Below, in pieces: positions 16,710 through 25,530 of a DNA stretch of 64,000 bases. Both the position numbers and the translations under genes were made by a program. The DNA is from Bacillota bacterium (lineage in GTDB: Bacteria > Bacillota > UBA4882 > UBA8346). Location of the stretch: the NCBI GenBank assembly GCA_023401925.1, contig JAEXDA010000001.1, positions 19,790 through 83,789 of the forward strand. The letters run 5' to 3'. The notes under the pieces are model-generated. The model did not search any database, had not been told where the DNA came from, and saw only the letters and a program-made list of their open reading frames with translations. Position 1 is the stretch's first letter. Every line of letters starts with the position of its first letter.

Positions 16710-17390
16710 ATGGGAAAAACCTTAAGAGAACGCATTTTCGAGTTGGCGGATGAACCCTACCGGAAGTTTCAGAGCGGATTGCTCCCCGGAATCGATAATA
16801 TTTTGGGAGTTAGACTCCCGGCCATCAGGAAACTGGCTAAAGAAGTCGCCAAAGGGGACTGGCGGAGCTTTTTATCGGCAGCACAAGACGATTATTATGA
16901 AGAAATCATGTTACAGGGTTTGGTCATTGGCTATGCCAAAGGGGATATTGAGGAAATTCTGCATTATACCGCCGATTTTATACCTAAAATTAATAATTGG
17001 GGAGTTTGCGACAGCTTTTGCAGCAATCTGAAAATTACCCAGAGCCATATGATCCGGGTTTGGGAATTTTTACAGCCCTATATGCGTTCTGATAGAGAAT
17101 TTGAAATCCGTTTTGCTGTGGTCATGCTGCTGAATTTTTACCTGAATCAAGAGTACATTGACAGAGTGCTGGTGAGTTTAAACCATGTAAACCATGATGG
17201 TTATTATGCTAAAATGGCGGTAGCCTGGGTGGTTTCGATTTGTTTTGTGAAATTCCCTGCAAAAACCATGCCCTATTTACAACAGAACCATTGGGATACC
17301 TTTACTTTTAATAAAACGCTCCAGAAAATCAGAGAGTCGTTGTGTATTGATGAGGAAACGAAGGCCTTGATTGGGAAGATGAAACGGTGA
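16710..17390 (+). CDS. DNA alkylation repair protein, AlkD-like HEAT-repeat family
   Basis: This 226-aa protein matches the AlkD/DNA-alkylation-repair family of HEAT-like helical repeats. Diagnostic stretches are GVRLPAIRKLAKEVAKGDW (residues ~32-50), DYYEEIMLQGLVIGY, IPKINNWGVCDSFCSNLK, and YYAKMAVAWVVSICFVKFP near the C-terminus. AlkD-type members remove bulky or charged alkylated purines; others in the family bind DNA without glycosylase activity. I start it at ATG 16710; an in-frame ATG at 16650 lies inside the asparaginase gene and would add 20 unrelated residues. It follows the asparaginase by 19 bp and may be cotranscribed. Confidence 0.85.
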   Translation: MGKTLRERIFELADEPYRKFQSGLLPGIDNILGVRLPAIRKLAKEVAKGDWRSFLSAAQDDYYEEIMLQGLVIGYAKGDIEEILHYTADFIPKINNWGVCDSFCSNLKITQSHMIRVWEFLQPYMRSDREFEIRFAVVMLLNFYLNQEYIDRVLVSLNHVNHDGYYAKMAVAWVVSICFVKFPAKTMPYLQQNHWDTFTFNKTLQKIRESLCIDEETKALIGKMKR

Positions 17391-17523
17391 CTGGGGCATA
17401 ATCAAGCATCAAAATATGGTTACCAGGGTAACCTTGGGCTGAATTCCATGGATAAGTAAACGGAACCTCTGGACTCGCGATGATATAGTGATGTATCGCA
17501 TTTAGTCAAAAAGGAGTGTAACC

Positions 17524-18090
17524 TTGAAAAAATTGCTCGGGATTTTTGTAAAAGGAATTCTCACCTTGGCTCCCATTGCTTTGACGCTGTATATCTTGTA
17601 CTTGCTCTATCAATTGACCGATGGAATATTTGAAGGGTTATTGCGGCGGGTTGGAGTTTACTTCCCCGGCATTGGTTTCCTGGCTACCATCATCATCATA
17701 TTTCTCGCCGGATTGCTGGCTTCCTACTGGTTGACCAATAAATTATTCCGTCAGTTCGACCGGGTGTTGTTGAGAGTTCCTTTGCTCGGCAGCATCTATG
17801 GGATCATCAAGGATACGGTAAATTCTTTTGCGGGAAACAAAAATAGTTTTTCGCGCCTGGTGAGGGTCAATATGCCCGGTGGCCTGAAGTTCTTAGGTTT
17901 CCTGACCAATGATGAAGTGAGCTTGTTTATCCCCGAAGGATATGTGGCGGTATATCTGATGCAATCGATGCAATGGGCCGGAAATTTGGTTTTGGTTCCC
18001 CAAAGCTGGGTGGAGCCGGTGGAGGTTTCTGCCGAGGATGCTTTGAAGTTTGTCGCTTCCGCCGGCTTGCTTCGTGGCAAGGGAAATTGA
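17524..18090 (+). CDS. DUF502 family membrane protein
   Basis: A 188-aa protein with two N-terminal membrane helices (about residues 8-28 and 47-69) and a soluble C-terminal domain. The family pattern is clear: GILTLAPIALTLYILY, DRVLLRVPLLGSIYGIIKDTVNSF and VRVNMPGGLKFLGFLTND. The function of DUF502 proteins is not established. It starts at TTG 17524 with AAAAAGGAG upstream and stands alone between AlkD and the sensor kinase. Confidence 0.85.
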   Translation: MKKLLGIFVKGILTLAPIALTLYILYLLYQLTDGIFEGLLRRVGVYFPGIGFLATIIIIFLAGLLASYWLTNKLFRQFDRVLLRVPLLGSIYGIIKDTVNSFAGNKNSFSRLVRVNMPGGLKFLGFLTNDEVSLFIPEGYVAVYLMQSMQWAGNLVLVPQSWVEPVEVSAEDALKFVASAGLLRGKGN

Positions 18091-18153
18091 AAATGGTTTT
18101 ATCCGGATGTGGATGGACATTTGTGCGCACGTGCCTGTATAAGGCTTATTTTG

Positions 18154-18182
18154 TTGCATAAATACCATAATATTGTTATAAT
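18154..18182 (+). promoter_or_regulatory. Candidate promoter for the sensor kinase/regulator pair
   Basis: TTGCAT at 18154-18159, a 17-bp spacer, then a perfect TATAAT at 18177-18182. It lies 65 bp before the kinase start. The -35 box is weak (TTG conserved). Confidence 0.5.
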
Positions 18183-18247
18183 AACCAATGGATCATTAAT
18201 TTGGAAAATAATCAAAAAGTACAAGTGCGAAAGAGACGTTTTATTCA

Positions 18248-19696
18248 ATGATTATTGCCTTAACCATGTGGACGATGGCAATTATATTTGGTATTGCTGA
18301 TTATAAAACCGAATCGACCCGTTGGGTAATGGGATTGTCATTTCTGGCGGGATTAGGGGGATTTTGCCTATTCTGGTCCGAAAATACAACCTTAATCCGG
18401 AATTACCTTGGGCTATCCGGTGAAACCCAAGAGATCATTGAAGTGATTATTTCAGCGATAGCCCATTACTTCACGCCATACTTTGCTTTAATGTTTGGAC
18501 TTAGCTACTCCGGTATCTTAGCTCCGAAGTATAAAAAAATCGTCAAGCTGCTGTTGCTCGTTCCCATGGCCATTACTTTTCTGAATTACCCTCTCCACGA
18601 CTATGGTATCAAAAAAACTTATCAATGCGTTATTTATTACAGGTTTTTTTCGATTTGGGCGATCCCTTATTCCTTCATCAGTTGTGCGCTGCAGATTTAC
18701 GCATATCTAAAAGAGGATATTCCCAGCCTTAAAAGACAACGGCTTACATTTTGTTTGATAGCCGTCCCGGGCATTGCTTTGACTTCAATAACTTCTTACC
18801 TGTTGGCGGGCCTTCCGGCCGATAAATCCTGGAGATATTGGGATTACAATATTTACGTTATATTGTACATGTTTGTCTTGTTTTTATATTTTCTTATCAA
18901 GAATGGAGTACTGGGTATTAAGCTACGGGTTGAGAAGCAGAATCTAAGCAATATTATGAATATTATGGACAGTGGCATAAAAATATTGAACCATTCCTTA
19001 AAGAATGAGATTACCAATATTTCGATCTGTATGACCAATATGAAGCTTTCCTTAGCTTGCCTGGATAAATATGATGGTGCTTGTGCCCGTGAGATAAATG
19101 AGAACTTTCAAATGGTATCGGCATCGTTGGAACATTTATCCAATATGATGAAAAAATTGCAAAAAAACACAGTTGACCCGGGCAAATTTAAATTAACCAA
19201 AAACAATTTGTCTGAAATCATTGAGGTTGGACTGAAATATGTTGCTGTTCCAGTCAAATCCAAGAATATTGATATCGAGAAATATGTCAGCGATAACATT
19301 ACAGTCCAAAGCGATAATGTGTATTTACAGGAAGTGTTTGTGAATTTATTTCAGAACGCCGTTGAAGCGATGACTGGCGGAGGTAGATTAATCATCGAAG
19401 CCGTTTTAACAACGGCAGGTTTGACTGTTGTGGTTAAGGATAACGGTATCGGTATAAATAAAGAGGACCTCCCGCATGTGGTAGAACCTTTCTTTACGAC
19501 CAAAGAGACACGGAACAATTTTGGATTGGGTTTATCGCATTGCTATAATATCCTGAAAATGCATGGGGCTTCGCTTGAAGTCAAAAGCGAGAAGCATATC
19601 GGCACTACAGTTCATCTATTTTTTCCCAAAAACAAGGTGGCAACAACCCCTCGCAAAGAATTTGCCCCCGAGTGCTGTTTGGTTTGTAAGGAGTAG
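18248..19696 (+). CDS. Membrane sensor histidine kinase (two-component)
   Basis: This 482-aa protein has a hydrophobic N-terminal sensor with about seven membrane segments (residues 1-225), then a dimerisation/phosphoacceptor helix with the likely phosphorylated histidine H249 in NHSLKNEITNI, and a C-terminal HATPase domain: N box EVFVNLFQNAVEAM, G1 VVVKDNGIGINKEDLPH, F box EPFFTTKE and G2 NFGLGLSHCYNILKMHGA. The histidine lies in an NHSLKNE context rather than the common HELR/HDLR form. The sensor has no recognisable ligand domain. The regulator gene follows 5 bp downstream, so the two are a cognate pair. The ribosome site is weak. Confidence 0.88.
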   Translation: MIIALTMWTMAIIFGIADYKTESTRWVMGLSFLAGLGGFCLFWSENTTLIRNYLGLSGETQEIIEVIISAIAHYFTPYFALMFGLSYSGILAPKYKKIVKLLLLVPMAITFLNYPLHDYGIKKTYQCVIYYRFFSIWAIPYSFISCALQIYAYLKEDIPSLKRQRLTFCLIAVPGIALTSITSYLLAGLPADKSWRYWDYNIYVILYMFVLFLYFLIKNGVLGIKLRVEKQNLSNIMNIMDSGIKILNHSLKNEITNISICMTNMKLSLACLDKYDGACAREINENFQMVSASLEHLSNMMKKLQKNTVDPGKFKLTKNNLSEIIEVGLKYVAVPVKSKNIDIEKYVSDNITVQSDNVYLQEVFVNLFQNAVEAMTGGGRLIIEAVLTTAGLTVVVKDNGIGINKEDLPHVVEPFFTTKETRNNFGLGLSHCYNILKMHGASLEVKSEKHIGTTVHLFFPKNKVATTPRKEFAPECCLVCKE

Positions 19697-19701
19697 GTAT
19701 C

Positions 19702-20328
19702 ATGGAAAATATCAGAGTAGCCATAGTAGAGGATGATTTAATCTTTCAAAAGGCTATCACCAATTTTATCAATAAACAACCTGATATGATGGTTGTTGGG
19801 GTGGCATCCAATAAAATTGAAGCTATCGGTTTGGCAAAATTATTGGAATTTGATCTCATTCTGATGGATATTAATTTAAATGGAAATGAAAGTGACGGCA
19901 TTGTCGCTGCAATCGAAATATTAAAATTCGGCAACGTTAAAATTATCATGCTGACCGGTATTGATGACGCCGCAACCATTGTGGATTCTTTTACAGCCGG
20001 TGCTTTGCAATACATACTGAAAGAAAATTACCTGGAAATTCCCAATGCTATTCGCTTACTTTATAAAAACGAGATGCCATTTAAATTGTTAATCAACGAA
20101 TTTTGCCGGTTAAAAAAAGAAGAACAACTTCAGGACTTGTCTGGCCCTGAAAAGGAGATATTTAATCTTATTGAACAAGGTTATACCCAAGCTGAGATTG
20201 GACAGAAACTATATAAAACTCAAAATACCATTAAAACCCAGATTAAAAGCATTCTGAAAAAATTAAAAGTCAAAAATACCAAAGAAGCGGTTGAAAAAGT
20301 CAGCTTAAAGGGAATAGCGAAAAAGTAA
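19702..20328 (+). CDS. Response regulator, receiver plus LuxR-type DNA-binding domain
   Basis: A 208-aa regulator. The receiver (1-120) has the acidic pair D11/D12, the phosphoacceptor D56 in DLILMDINLNG, and the conserved T and K in IMLTGIDDA and YILKEN. The C-terminal domain (about 140-200) is a LuxR/GerE-like helix-turn-helix: GPEKEIFNLIEQGYTQAEIG then TIKTQIKSILKKLKVKNTKEAV. TAAGGAG precedes the ATG. It is the probable partner of the upstream kinase. Targets are unknown; a complex of large inverted repeats lies immediately downstream. Confidence 0.9.
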   Translation: MENIRVAIVEDDLIFQKAITNFINKQPDMMVVGVASNKIEAIGLAKLLEFDLILMDINLNGNESDGIVAAIEILKFGNVKIIMLTGIDDAATIVDSFTAGALQYILKENYLEIPNAIRLLYKNEMPFKLLINEFCRLKKEEQLQDLSGPEKEIFNLIEQGYTQAEIGQKLYKTQNTIKTQIKSILKKLKVKNTKEAVEKVSLKGIAKK

Positions 20329-20337
20329 AAGCATACG

Positions 20338-20465
20338 AGTAAAACGTTCTCTAAATAACTCGCGTGCGCACGCACGCGCACTCAATGATGGGGAACGTTT
20401 TACTTAAGTAGAGCGTATCTTCCCCGTTTCTGATTACCATTTATTTACGATACGCTCTACTTAAG
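20338..20465. repeat. Two interlocked large inverted repeats after the response regulator
   Basis: IR-1: AGTAAAACGTTC (20338-20349) pairs with GAACGTTTTACT (20393-20404). IR-2: CTTAAGTAGAGCGTATC (20403-20419) pairs perfectly, over 17 bp, with 20449-20465. The loop of IR-1 holds the alternating GC run GCGTGCGCACGCACGCGC. The two repeats overlap by two bases. No ORF is present. It may be a terminator complex or a mobile palindromic element. Confidence 0.7.
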
Positions 20466-20512
20466 AATTAGCGGATTTATTAAAATGAATCAATAAGTCT
20501 CAAGATAAAATT

Positions 20513-20565
20513 AAGGGTCTGTCGCAAAATTATTTTACCTTTTGCAACAGCCTCTTTTTTATTTG
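20513..20565 (+). terminator. Possible intrinsic terminator
   Basis: An imperfect stem (GGGTCTGTCGCAAAA with TTTTGCAACAGCCT, about 10-nt loop) followed by CTTTTTTATTT. Confidence 0.5.
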
Positions 20566-20581
20566 ATAGACCCGTTTTAAA

Positions 20582-20681
20582 GAAAAAAACATTCATAAGG
20601 GTGAAAAAGTTCACCCTTTCATTTAGGATGAAAAAACTATTTTTTGACGAAATAAAGAAAAGATAGTAAATCAGGGAAAAT
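20582..20681 (+). repeat. Dispersed ~100-bp direct repeat, copy 1, upstream of the AIM24-family gene
   Basis: About 90 percent identical by eye to 23586-23685. It contains the hairpin AAGGGTGAA/TTCACCCTT and a shared tail (TTTTTGACGAAATAAAGAAA then AGATAGTAA). Here it ends about 20 bp before the AIM24 ribosome site. Confidence 0.75.
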
Positions 20682-20713
20682 TGCTTATTTACTAAAGAAA
20701 GGAGTTGATTGGA

Positions 20714-21391
20714 ATGGATTATCAAATTGAAAACGGGCCGGTTTTTACAACATTACAGGTTAAAATGGCTCCCGGGGAAACGTTTCGCGCCGAGTCCGGA
20801 GCGATGATTGCCATGTCCCCCACCATCGAACTGGAGGCCAAATCGTCCGGAAAAGGATTATTGGGGACTCTTAAAGCCGCAGTGGGCGGTGAGTCGCTAT
20901 TTGCCACCTTATATAGAGCAGTGGGCGGCGCTGGGGAATTGATTTTGGCGCCTTCCATCCCCGGGGATGTTGTTCGCTTCAATTTGACCGGAGAGACACT
21001 TTTCGCGCAAAGCGGAGCTTACTTAGGAGGGAGTCCGGAGTTGGAACTTTCCACGCAAGGTTCTCTGAAGGGGATGATTAGCGGCGAGGGATTGTTTCTA
21101 CAGAAAATCTCCGGGAACGGGACAGTGTTTCTTAATTCTTATGGAGCGATTATCGAGAAAAAATTGGCCGGGGGTGAAAGCTTTATCGTGGATACCGGTC
21201 ATATCGTTGCTTTTGAGGCATCGGTACAATACCAGATCAAAAAAGCGGCCAAAGGTTTGTTTAACACGGTGGCCTCTGGAGAAGGAATCGTTTGTGAGTA
21301 TAAAGGACCCGGTTCCATCTGGATTCAAACCCGGAACCTGCCGGCTTTGGCTAAGATGATTGCGCCTTTCCTGCCGAAGCAAAATGGCTAA
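20714..21391 (+). CDS. AIM24 / TIGR00266 family protein
   Basis: A 225-aa, beta-rich protein of the TIGR00266/AIM24 family: MDYQIENGPVFTTLQVKMAP at the N-terminus, FRAESGAMIAMSPTIELEAK, GTLKAAVGGESLF, then repeated Gly-rich beta strands and the C-terminal GEGIVCEYKGPGSIWIQTRN. The bacterial function is not established; the yeast relative affects mitochondrial inner-membrane organisation. The start at ATG 20714 has AAAGGAG and is 9 bases downstream of an in-frame TTG. The gene shares its upstream ~100-bp repeat with the ankyrin gene at 23.8 kb and is followed 63 bp later by a LURP-one-like gene. Confidence 0.88.
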   Translation: MDYQIENGPVFTTLQVKMAPGETFRAESGAMIAMSPTIELEAKSSGKGLLGTLKAAVGGESLFATLYRAVGGAGELILAPSIPGDVVRFNLTGETLFAQSGAYLGGSPELELSTQGSLKGMISGEGLFLQKISGNGTVFLNSYGAIIEKKLAGGESFIVDTGHIVAFEASVQYQIKKAAKGLFNTVASGEGIVCEYKGPGSIWIQTRNLPALAKMIAPFLPKQNG

Positions 21392-21454
21392 AGAGATAAT
21401 CAGTAGCAAGGGAAGTTGGTTTTATAATAAACATATATTTTGGAGGAGAAAAAA

Positions 21455-22045
21455 ATGTTGCTTGACAGAAAAGTATTTTTAATCAAAGAGCAAGTTGAAT
21501 TCATGAAATTAGCGGGTACCTACGATATTTTTGATCCTGAAACCGGTAAACAGATTGCTGCGGCCAAAGAAGAACCCGGCGGTATGATTAAATTTTTGAG
21601 GTTGCTGATCAAGAAACAAATGCTGCCCAATAAAATTAATATTTATGATAACGAGGGGCAAGGGGTTGTATTTTCGATCAGTAAACCCTTTTCGTTGCTT
21701 CGATCGAAGATATTGGTATTGAATCAAAACGGTGAGTGCCTCGGTTTTTTCAAAAGCAAAGTGTTTACAATCGGGGGAGGGTTTTGGGTCTTCGATCCGG
21801 CAGAAAACAAGGTGGCGGAGATCAAGGGCGACTGGAAAGGTTGGAATTTCCAATTTGTCGGCACAGACAACCGGGTTATCGGGACTATCACCAAGAAATG
21901 GGCCGGAGCGGTCAAAGAGATATTTACCAGTGCCGATAATTATGTGGTTTCCCTGGAGGAAGCCGCAGAACTTGATCCAAACCGGGTAGCTCTGTTATTG
22001 GCGGCAGGATTGGCGATTGATACCGTTTTTAAAGAGGGGAAATAA
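21455..22045 (+). CDS. LURP-one-related / tubby-C-like protein
   Basis: This 196-aa beta-strand-rich protein resembles the LURP-one-related (tubby C-terminal fold) family: KVFLIKEQVEFMKLAGTYDI, YDNEGQGVVFSISKPFSLLR, GFWVFDPAENKVAEIKGDWKG and IGTITKKWAGAVKEIFTSAD, ending in a hydrophobic helix (VALLLAAGLAIDTVF). Such proteins may bind membrane lipids; no enzymatic residues are evident. I take ATG 21455 with GGAGGA upstream; an in-frame TTG at 21440 would put the ribosome site inside the gene. It probably forms a two-gene unit with the AIM24-family gene. Confidence 0.75.
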   Translation: MLLDRKVFLIKEQVEFMKLAGTYDIFDPETGKQIAAAKEEPGGMIKFLRLLIKKQMLPNKINIYDNEGQGVVFSISKPFSLLRSKILVLNQNGECLGFFKSKVFTIGGGFWVFDPAENKVAEIKGDWKGWNFQFVGTDNRVIGTITKKWAGAVKEIFTSADNYVVSLEEAAELDPNRVALLLAAGLAIDTVFKEGK

Positions 22046-22100
22046 GTGTTTGCGGTAGCTTTTTTAACCCAAACTAAAATGGATAGAGGGCATTTGTGAG

Positions 22101-22136
22101 CAATAGCAGGGGTGAAAATCTTCACCCCTGCTATTG
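22101..22136. terminator. Perfect 16-bp hairpin after the LURP-one-like gene
   Basis: CAATAGCAGGGGTGAA, loop AATC, then its exact reverse complement. There is no T run afterwards. The core GGGTGAA...TTCACCC is the same as in the ~100-bp repeats at 20.6 and 23.6 kb. Confidence 0.65.
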
Positions 22137-22236
22137 TGCCTGGGATGACAATGTTCATCTTTAAACGGATGAAAGCCGGTATTATAGTATAGAAGGAGTA
22201 ATTATACAAAAATTTCTTAAATTAAGGAGCAAGAAA

Positions 22237-23349
22237 ATGAACAAAAAATTATTTTTATTTATGGGTATGATTTCGTTGTTATGTTTATCTGTTACAGTGT
22301 TTGCAGGGGGGCTTCGTCTTCCAATAGGGAACAACCCCATGAAAGAAAAAAAAGACCAACCCGCCCAAGAACCTTCCCAGAAGCAATCAGAACAAAGCTC
22401 GGCCAATGTTACAATAGCAGCTGAGGGGCCGGTTGTAGATGTTTGCTTTAGTTCCGATGGATCAAAAATTGTCTTTGCCTACAAAAATGTTATTAATGTA
22501 TGCAAAACCGACGGGACCGTCATGAAACGATTTGGAGTTAAAGACGGGCCGGACATCAATGTTATGGATTACGCCAATAATACCATTGCCACATTTGCAT
22601 ATACCAATCCCGCTCAAATCTATCTTTGGGATGAAAATGGAACGAATATCAAAAAGCTTGGCGCAATCGCTAAAAATGCCGATGAGGCTTCGGTTAACTC
22701 TGAAATTGAAACCTCTAAAAGTTACCGCTTATTATTCTCCCGGGATGGAAAGAGTTTGGTGAATGTAACGAAAACAGATAATTTCGGTGGAGTTAAATCG
22801 AGGGATCTGGCTACCGGCAAGGTAAAACTTTTCAAAGGGTATGAGGATACATCGGTCTATGGTTGCAGCTTTAGCGTGGATGGCAGCAAATTCGTAACCA
22901 TATCCAGGGATGAACAAGTAAAAGTATGGGATTTGGCAAAAGGAACTTTGGTGACGGCCATTGATACCGGTGACCCACTGACTTCCAGTTATAACGGTAA
23001 AGATGTCGCTATCTTAAGCGATGGTACCATTGTAGTGGTTAAAACGGATTTGACGTTTTGGTCCAGTGACGGAAAATTAATCAAGACCCTAAAAAAAGCG
23101 GCTGATTCCAGTTACACCTTGATTCGAGCCAGCCGGGACGGTAACTTATTTGCGGTGGCTTTCGAAGAAAGCGGCCTGGCTTTATATTCGAAGGATGGCA
23201 CTTTGGTGAAAACTATTCGGACCGAAGGGCAATATTCGCTTCCCAGTGCGGTTACAGGCATTGCCTTCAGCCCTGATAACAAGTTTATGGCTGTCGCCAC
23301 GGATGGTGGGCAAGTTGGCAAAGGGGAAGTCAAAATCTTTGCGCTTTAA
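22237..23349 (+). CDS. Secreted WD40-like beta-propeller protein
   Basis: A 370-aa protein with an N-terminal signal peptide (MNKKLFLFMGMISLLCLSV...VFAGG) and then a Lys/Gln/Glu-rich linker (residues ~35-52). The rest is WD40-like propeller blades: VVDVCFSSDGSKIVFAYKN, YRLLFSRDGKSLVNV, CSFSVDGSKFVTISRDEQVK followed by VWDLAKGTL, and VTGIAFSPDNKFMAVATDGG. It is likely exported and acts as a binding scaffold; no partner is evident. RBS TTAAGGAG, 9 bases before the ATG. A strong hairpin follows about 80 bp downstream. Confidence 0.8.
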   Translation: MNKKLFLFMGMISLLCLSVTVFAGGLRLPIGNNPMKEKKDQPAQEPSQKQSEQSSANVTIAAEGPVVDVCFSSDGSKIVFAYKNVINVCKTDGTVMKRFGVKDGPDINVMDYANNTIATFAYTNPAQIYLWDENGTNIKKLGAIAKNADEASVNSEIETSKSYRLLFSRDGKSLVNVTKTDNFGGVKSRDLATGKVKLFKGYEDTSVYGCSFSVDGSKFVTISRDEQVKVWDLAKGTLVTAIDTGDPLTSSYNGKDVAILSDGTIVVVKTDLTFWSSDGKLIKTLKKAADSSYTLIRASRDGNLFAVAFEESGLALYSKDGTLVKTIRTEGQYSLPSAVTGIAFSPDNKFMAVATDGGQVGKGEVKIFAL

Positions 23350-23430
23350 GGGGGAGTGTAATTCTGACTCTCGCAGTTCCAGAGTAAGTCGGGATGGATA
23401 AAAACGAACCCAAATCCGTATTGTTTTTGA

Positions 23431-23469
23431 AACAAAGCTCTTCCGGCTGTTAACCGGAAGAGCTTTGTT
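23431..23469. terminator. Perfect 16-bp hairpin, terminator-like
   Basis: AACAAAGCTCTTCCGG (23431-23446), a 7-nt loop, and its exact reverse complement (23454-23469). Only TTA follows, so it is not a classical T-tract terminator. Confidence 0.6.
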
Positions 23470-23585
23470 ATGGGTGCCCCCGGCATGGGCGCAATCATCT
23501 AATCGGTGGAAATTCCGAGTGTTGGTAGATGGTGTCAGATAAATTCATCATCGACCACCTACACGATTTGGAAACCAGGTTTTTA

Positions 23586-23685
23586 ACAAAAAACATTCTT
23601 AAGGGTGAAAAAGTTCACCCTTTCATTGAGGATGAAAAAGCTAATTTTTGACGAAATAAAGAAAAGATAGTAATTCAGGGAAAAA
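23586..23685 (+). repeat. Dispersed ~100-bp direct repeat, copy 2, upstream of the ankyrin gene
   Basis: Copy 2 of the element at 20582-20681, with the same AAGGGTGAA/TTCACCCTT hairpin and tail. Immediately after it (to TAA near 23758) a frame reads KKYGLATDFDDYLEKALSER and LAAAF, which looks like the tail of a lost gene. Confidence 0.75.
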
Positions 23686-23787
23686 AATATGGTTTGGCCA
23701 CCGATTTTGACGATTATCTGGAGAAGGCGCTTTCCGAAAGGTTAGCAGCCGCATTTTAATAAAAATGCAAAGGAGAGCGATGGCAAT

Positions 23788-25512
23788 ATGAATTTCACTG
23801 AATATCTCACCCAAGGCGACCTGGATAATGTCAAAAAAGGGATTGAAGCCGGAACGGACATTGAAACAACCGATGAAGACGGCATGACTCCTCTGATGAT
23901 CGCTGCAAGTAACGGCCATTTGGCCCTCGTAAAATATTTGTTGGAGAATGGCGCTAGACTTGAAGCCACCGATGGGCTGCAAATGACCCCCATCATGATC
24001 GCAGCCTGCTTTGACCAGCTTGAGGTTGTGAAGTATCTGTTTGAAAAAAATGCGAATATTGAACGTAAAAATAAATACGGGCTCACTACAGCGATGCTGG
24101 CCGCTTATAATAATTGCCGGGATGTTCTGGAGTATCTGATTCAAAAGGGAGCCGATATCACAGCCGAAGATATTGACGGTTGGAATGCATTAATGCTGGC
24201 ATCCAAAAAAGGCAATAGAGCAATCGTCGAATATTTAATTGAGCAAGGCGTCGATCTTGAAGAGGAAGATAACAGAGGAAACACCGCATTAATGCTGGCT
24301 ATAGAGAAAGAGCAAACCGAAATTGTTGAGTTGTTGATTGTCAAGGGTGCCAATACCGGCAAATTGGATATTTTTACAGCAAGCGCCAGTGGATTGCTGG
24401 GGCGGCTGCAACAGTTGGTCGCCGGAAAGATCAACCTCCAGGCTAAAAACGATGAAGGTATGACTCCACTACTGCTGGCCGTGAGTAATGGCCGTTTGGA
24501 AACAGTAAAATTTTTATTGGATAATGGTTCCAACCTGCGGGAGACCGATGATGATGGTTTGACTCCCCTGATGTTCGCCGTAACCAACGGCAATCTGGCA
24601 ATGGTCCAGTACTTGGTGGAAAAAGGGGCGGATTTGGAAAGCTATACCGCCGGCAAAGAAACTGCCCTGCGGCTGGCCGCGGATCGTTGGCAGATAGAGA
24701 TATTACAATACCTCATTGTTCAAGGGGCCAATGTCGATGCCCGGGATGATCAGAGGCGGACGGCTTTGATGAGTGCCGCAGCGGATGATAACTTGGACAT
24801 TGTGCGTTGTTTGGTGGAAAACGGCGCGGCTCTGGAGTCAACCGCAGCAAATGGCCAAACCGCATTAGTGTTGGCGGCCGATGAGTGTCAAACGGATACT
24901 GTTCAATATCTGCTGGAAAAAGGGGCGGATATCGGACAACTGGATATCATCCGGGCAAGTAAGGTCGGTTTGACTGAACGGGTCCGGCAACTGCTTGAGG
25001 CCGGAGTGGACCGGGAGACCCCAAACGATCAGGGAATGACTCCGTTAATACTGGCGGCAAAAAACGGCCATCTGGAGACTGTACAATACCTGGTGGAAAA
25101 GGGAGCCCACGTTGGCGCAGCCGACGTGAACGGGATGACTCCGTTAATTTTTGCTGCGAATAACGGCTATCCGGAGATTGTGAAATATTTGGTTGAAAAA
25201 GGCGCCGCTATCGAGGGGTCCGATAGCGAGGGGACCACTCCTATTGTATTTGCCATATTTAACCGGCAATTGGAGATCGTCCGATTCCTGGTAGATAAAG
25301 GGGCATCGATTCAAACTCCCGATCATTTTGGAACGACTCCCTTAATGCAGGCAGCCCGTTTCGGCCATTTGGAGATTGCCCGCTACTTGATAGAAAATGG
25401 TGCTGACCTTAACGCGCGGGATAACGAAGGAGAAAGTGCCCTGGATTATGCAACGGAATATGAACAGGATGAATTGGCGGATTATTTGCGGAGTAAAATG
25501 ATTCAAGAGTAA
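23788..25512 (+). CDS. Ankyrin-repeat protein, about 17 repeats
   Basis: This 574-aa protein is made almost entirely of 33-residue ankyrin repeats, each recognisable by the pattern G-x-TPL-xxAA-xxGHLE-V-x-YL-x-EKGA (for example GMTPLILAAKNGHLETVQYL and TTPLMQAARFGHLEIARYLI). There is no signal peptide or membrane segment, so it should be a cytoplasmic protein-binding scaffold. Three blocks are separated by repeats of a different type (LDIFTASASGLLGRLQQLV and LDIIRASKVGLTERVRQLL), which suggests internal duplication of a five-to-six-repeat unit. It opens the accessory island and is followed 18 bp later by the DUF2262 gene. RBS AAAGGAGAG. Confidence 0.93.
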   Translation: MNFTEYLTQGDLDNVKKGIEAGTDIETTDEDGMTPLMIAASNGHLALVKYLLENGARLEATDGLQMTPIMIAACFDQLEVVKYLFEKNANIERKNKYGLTTAMLAAYNNCRDVLEYLIQKGADITAEDIDGWNALMLASKKGNRAIVEYLIEQGVDLEEEDNRGNTALMLAIEKEQTEIVELLIVKGANTGKLDIFTASASGLLGRLQQLVAGKINLQAKNDEGMTPLLLAVSNGRLETVKFLLDNGSNLRETDDDGLTPLMFAVTNGNLAMVQYLVEKGADLESYTAGKETALRLAADRWQIEILQYLIVQGANVDARDDQRRTALMSAAADDNLDIVRCLVENGAALESTAANGQTALVLAADECQTDTVQYLLEKGADIGQLDIIRASKVGLTERVRQLLEAGVDRETPNDQGMTPLILAAKNGHLETVQYLVEKGAHVGAADVNGMTPLIFAANNGYPEIVKYLVEKGAAIEGSDSEGTTPIVFAIFNRQLEIVRFLVDKGASIQTPDHFGTTPLMQAARFGHLEIARYLIENGADLNARDNEGESALDYATEYEQDELADYLRSKMIQE

Positions 25513-25530
25513 TCGGTAAGGAGGCAACCC

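Noticed and set aside
23686..23758. Complete small gene from ATG 23689
   Set aside because: That frame stops after 18 codons; the frame with natural-looking protein text has no start, so at most it is the tail of a lost gene.
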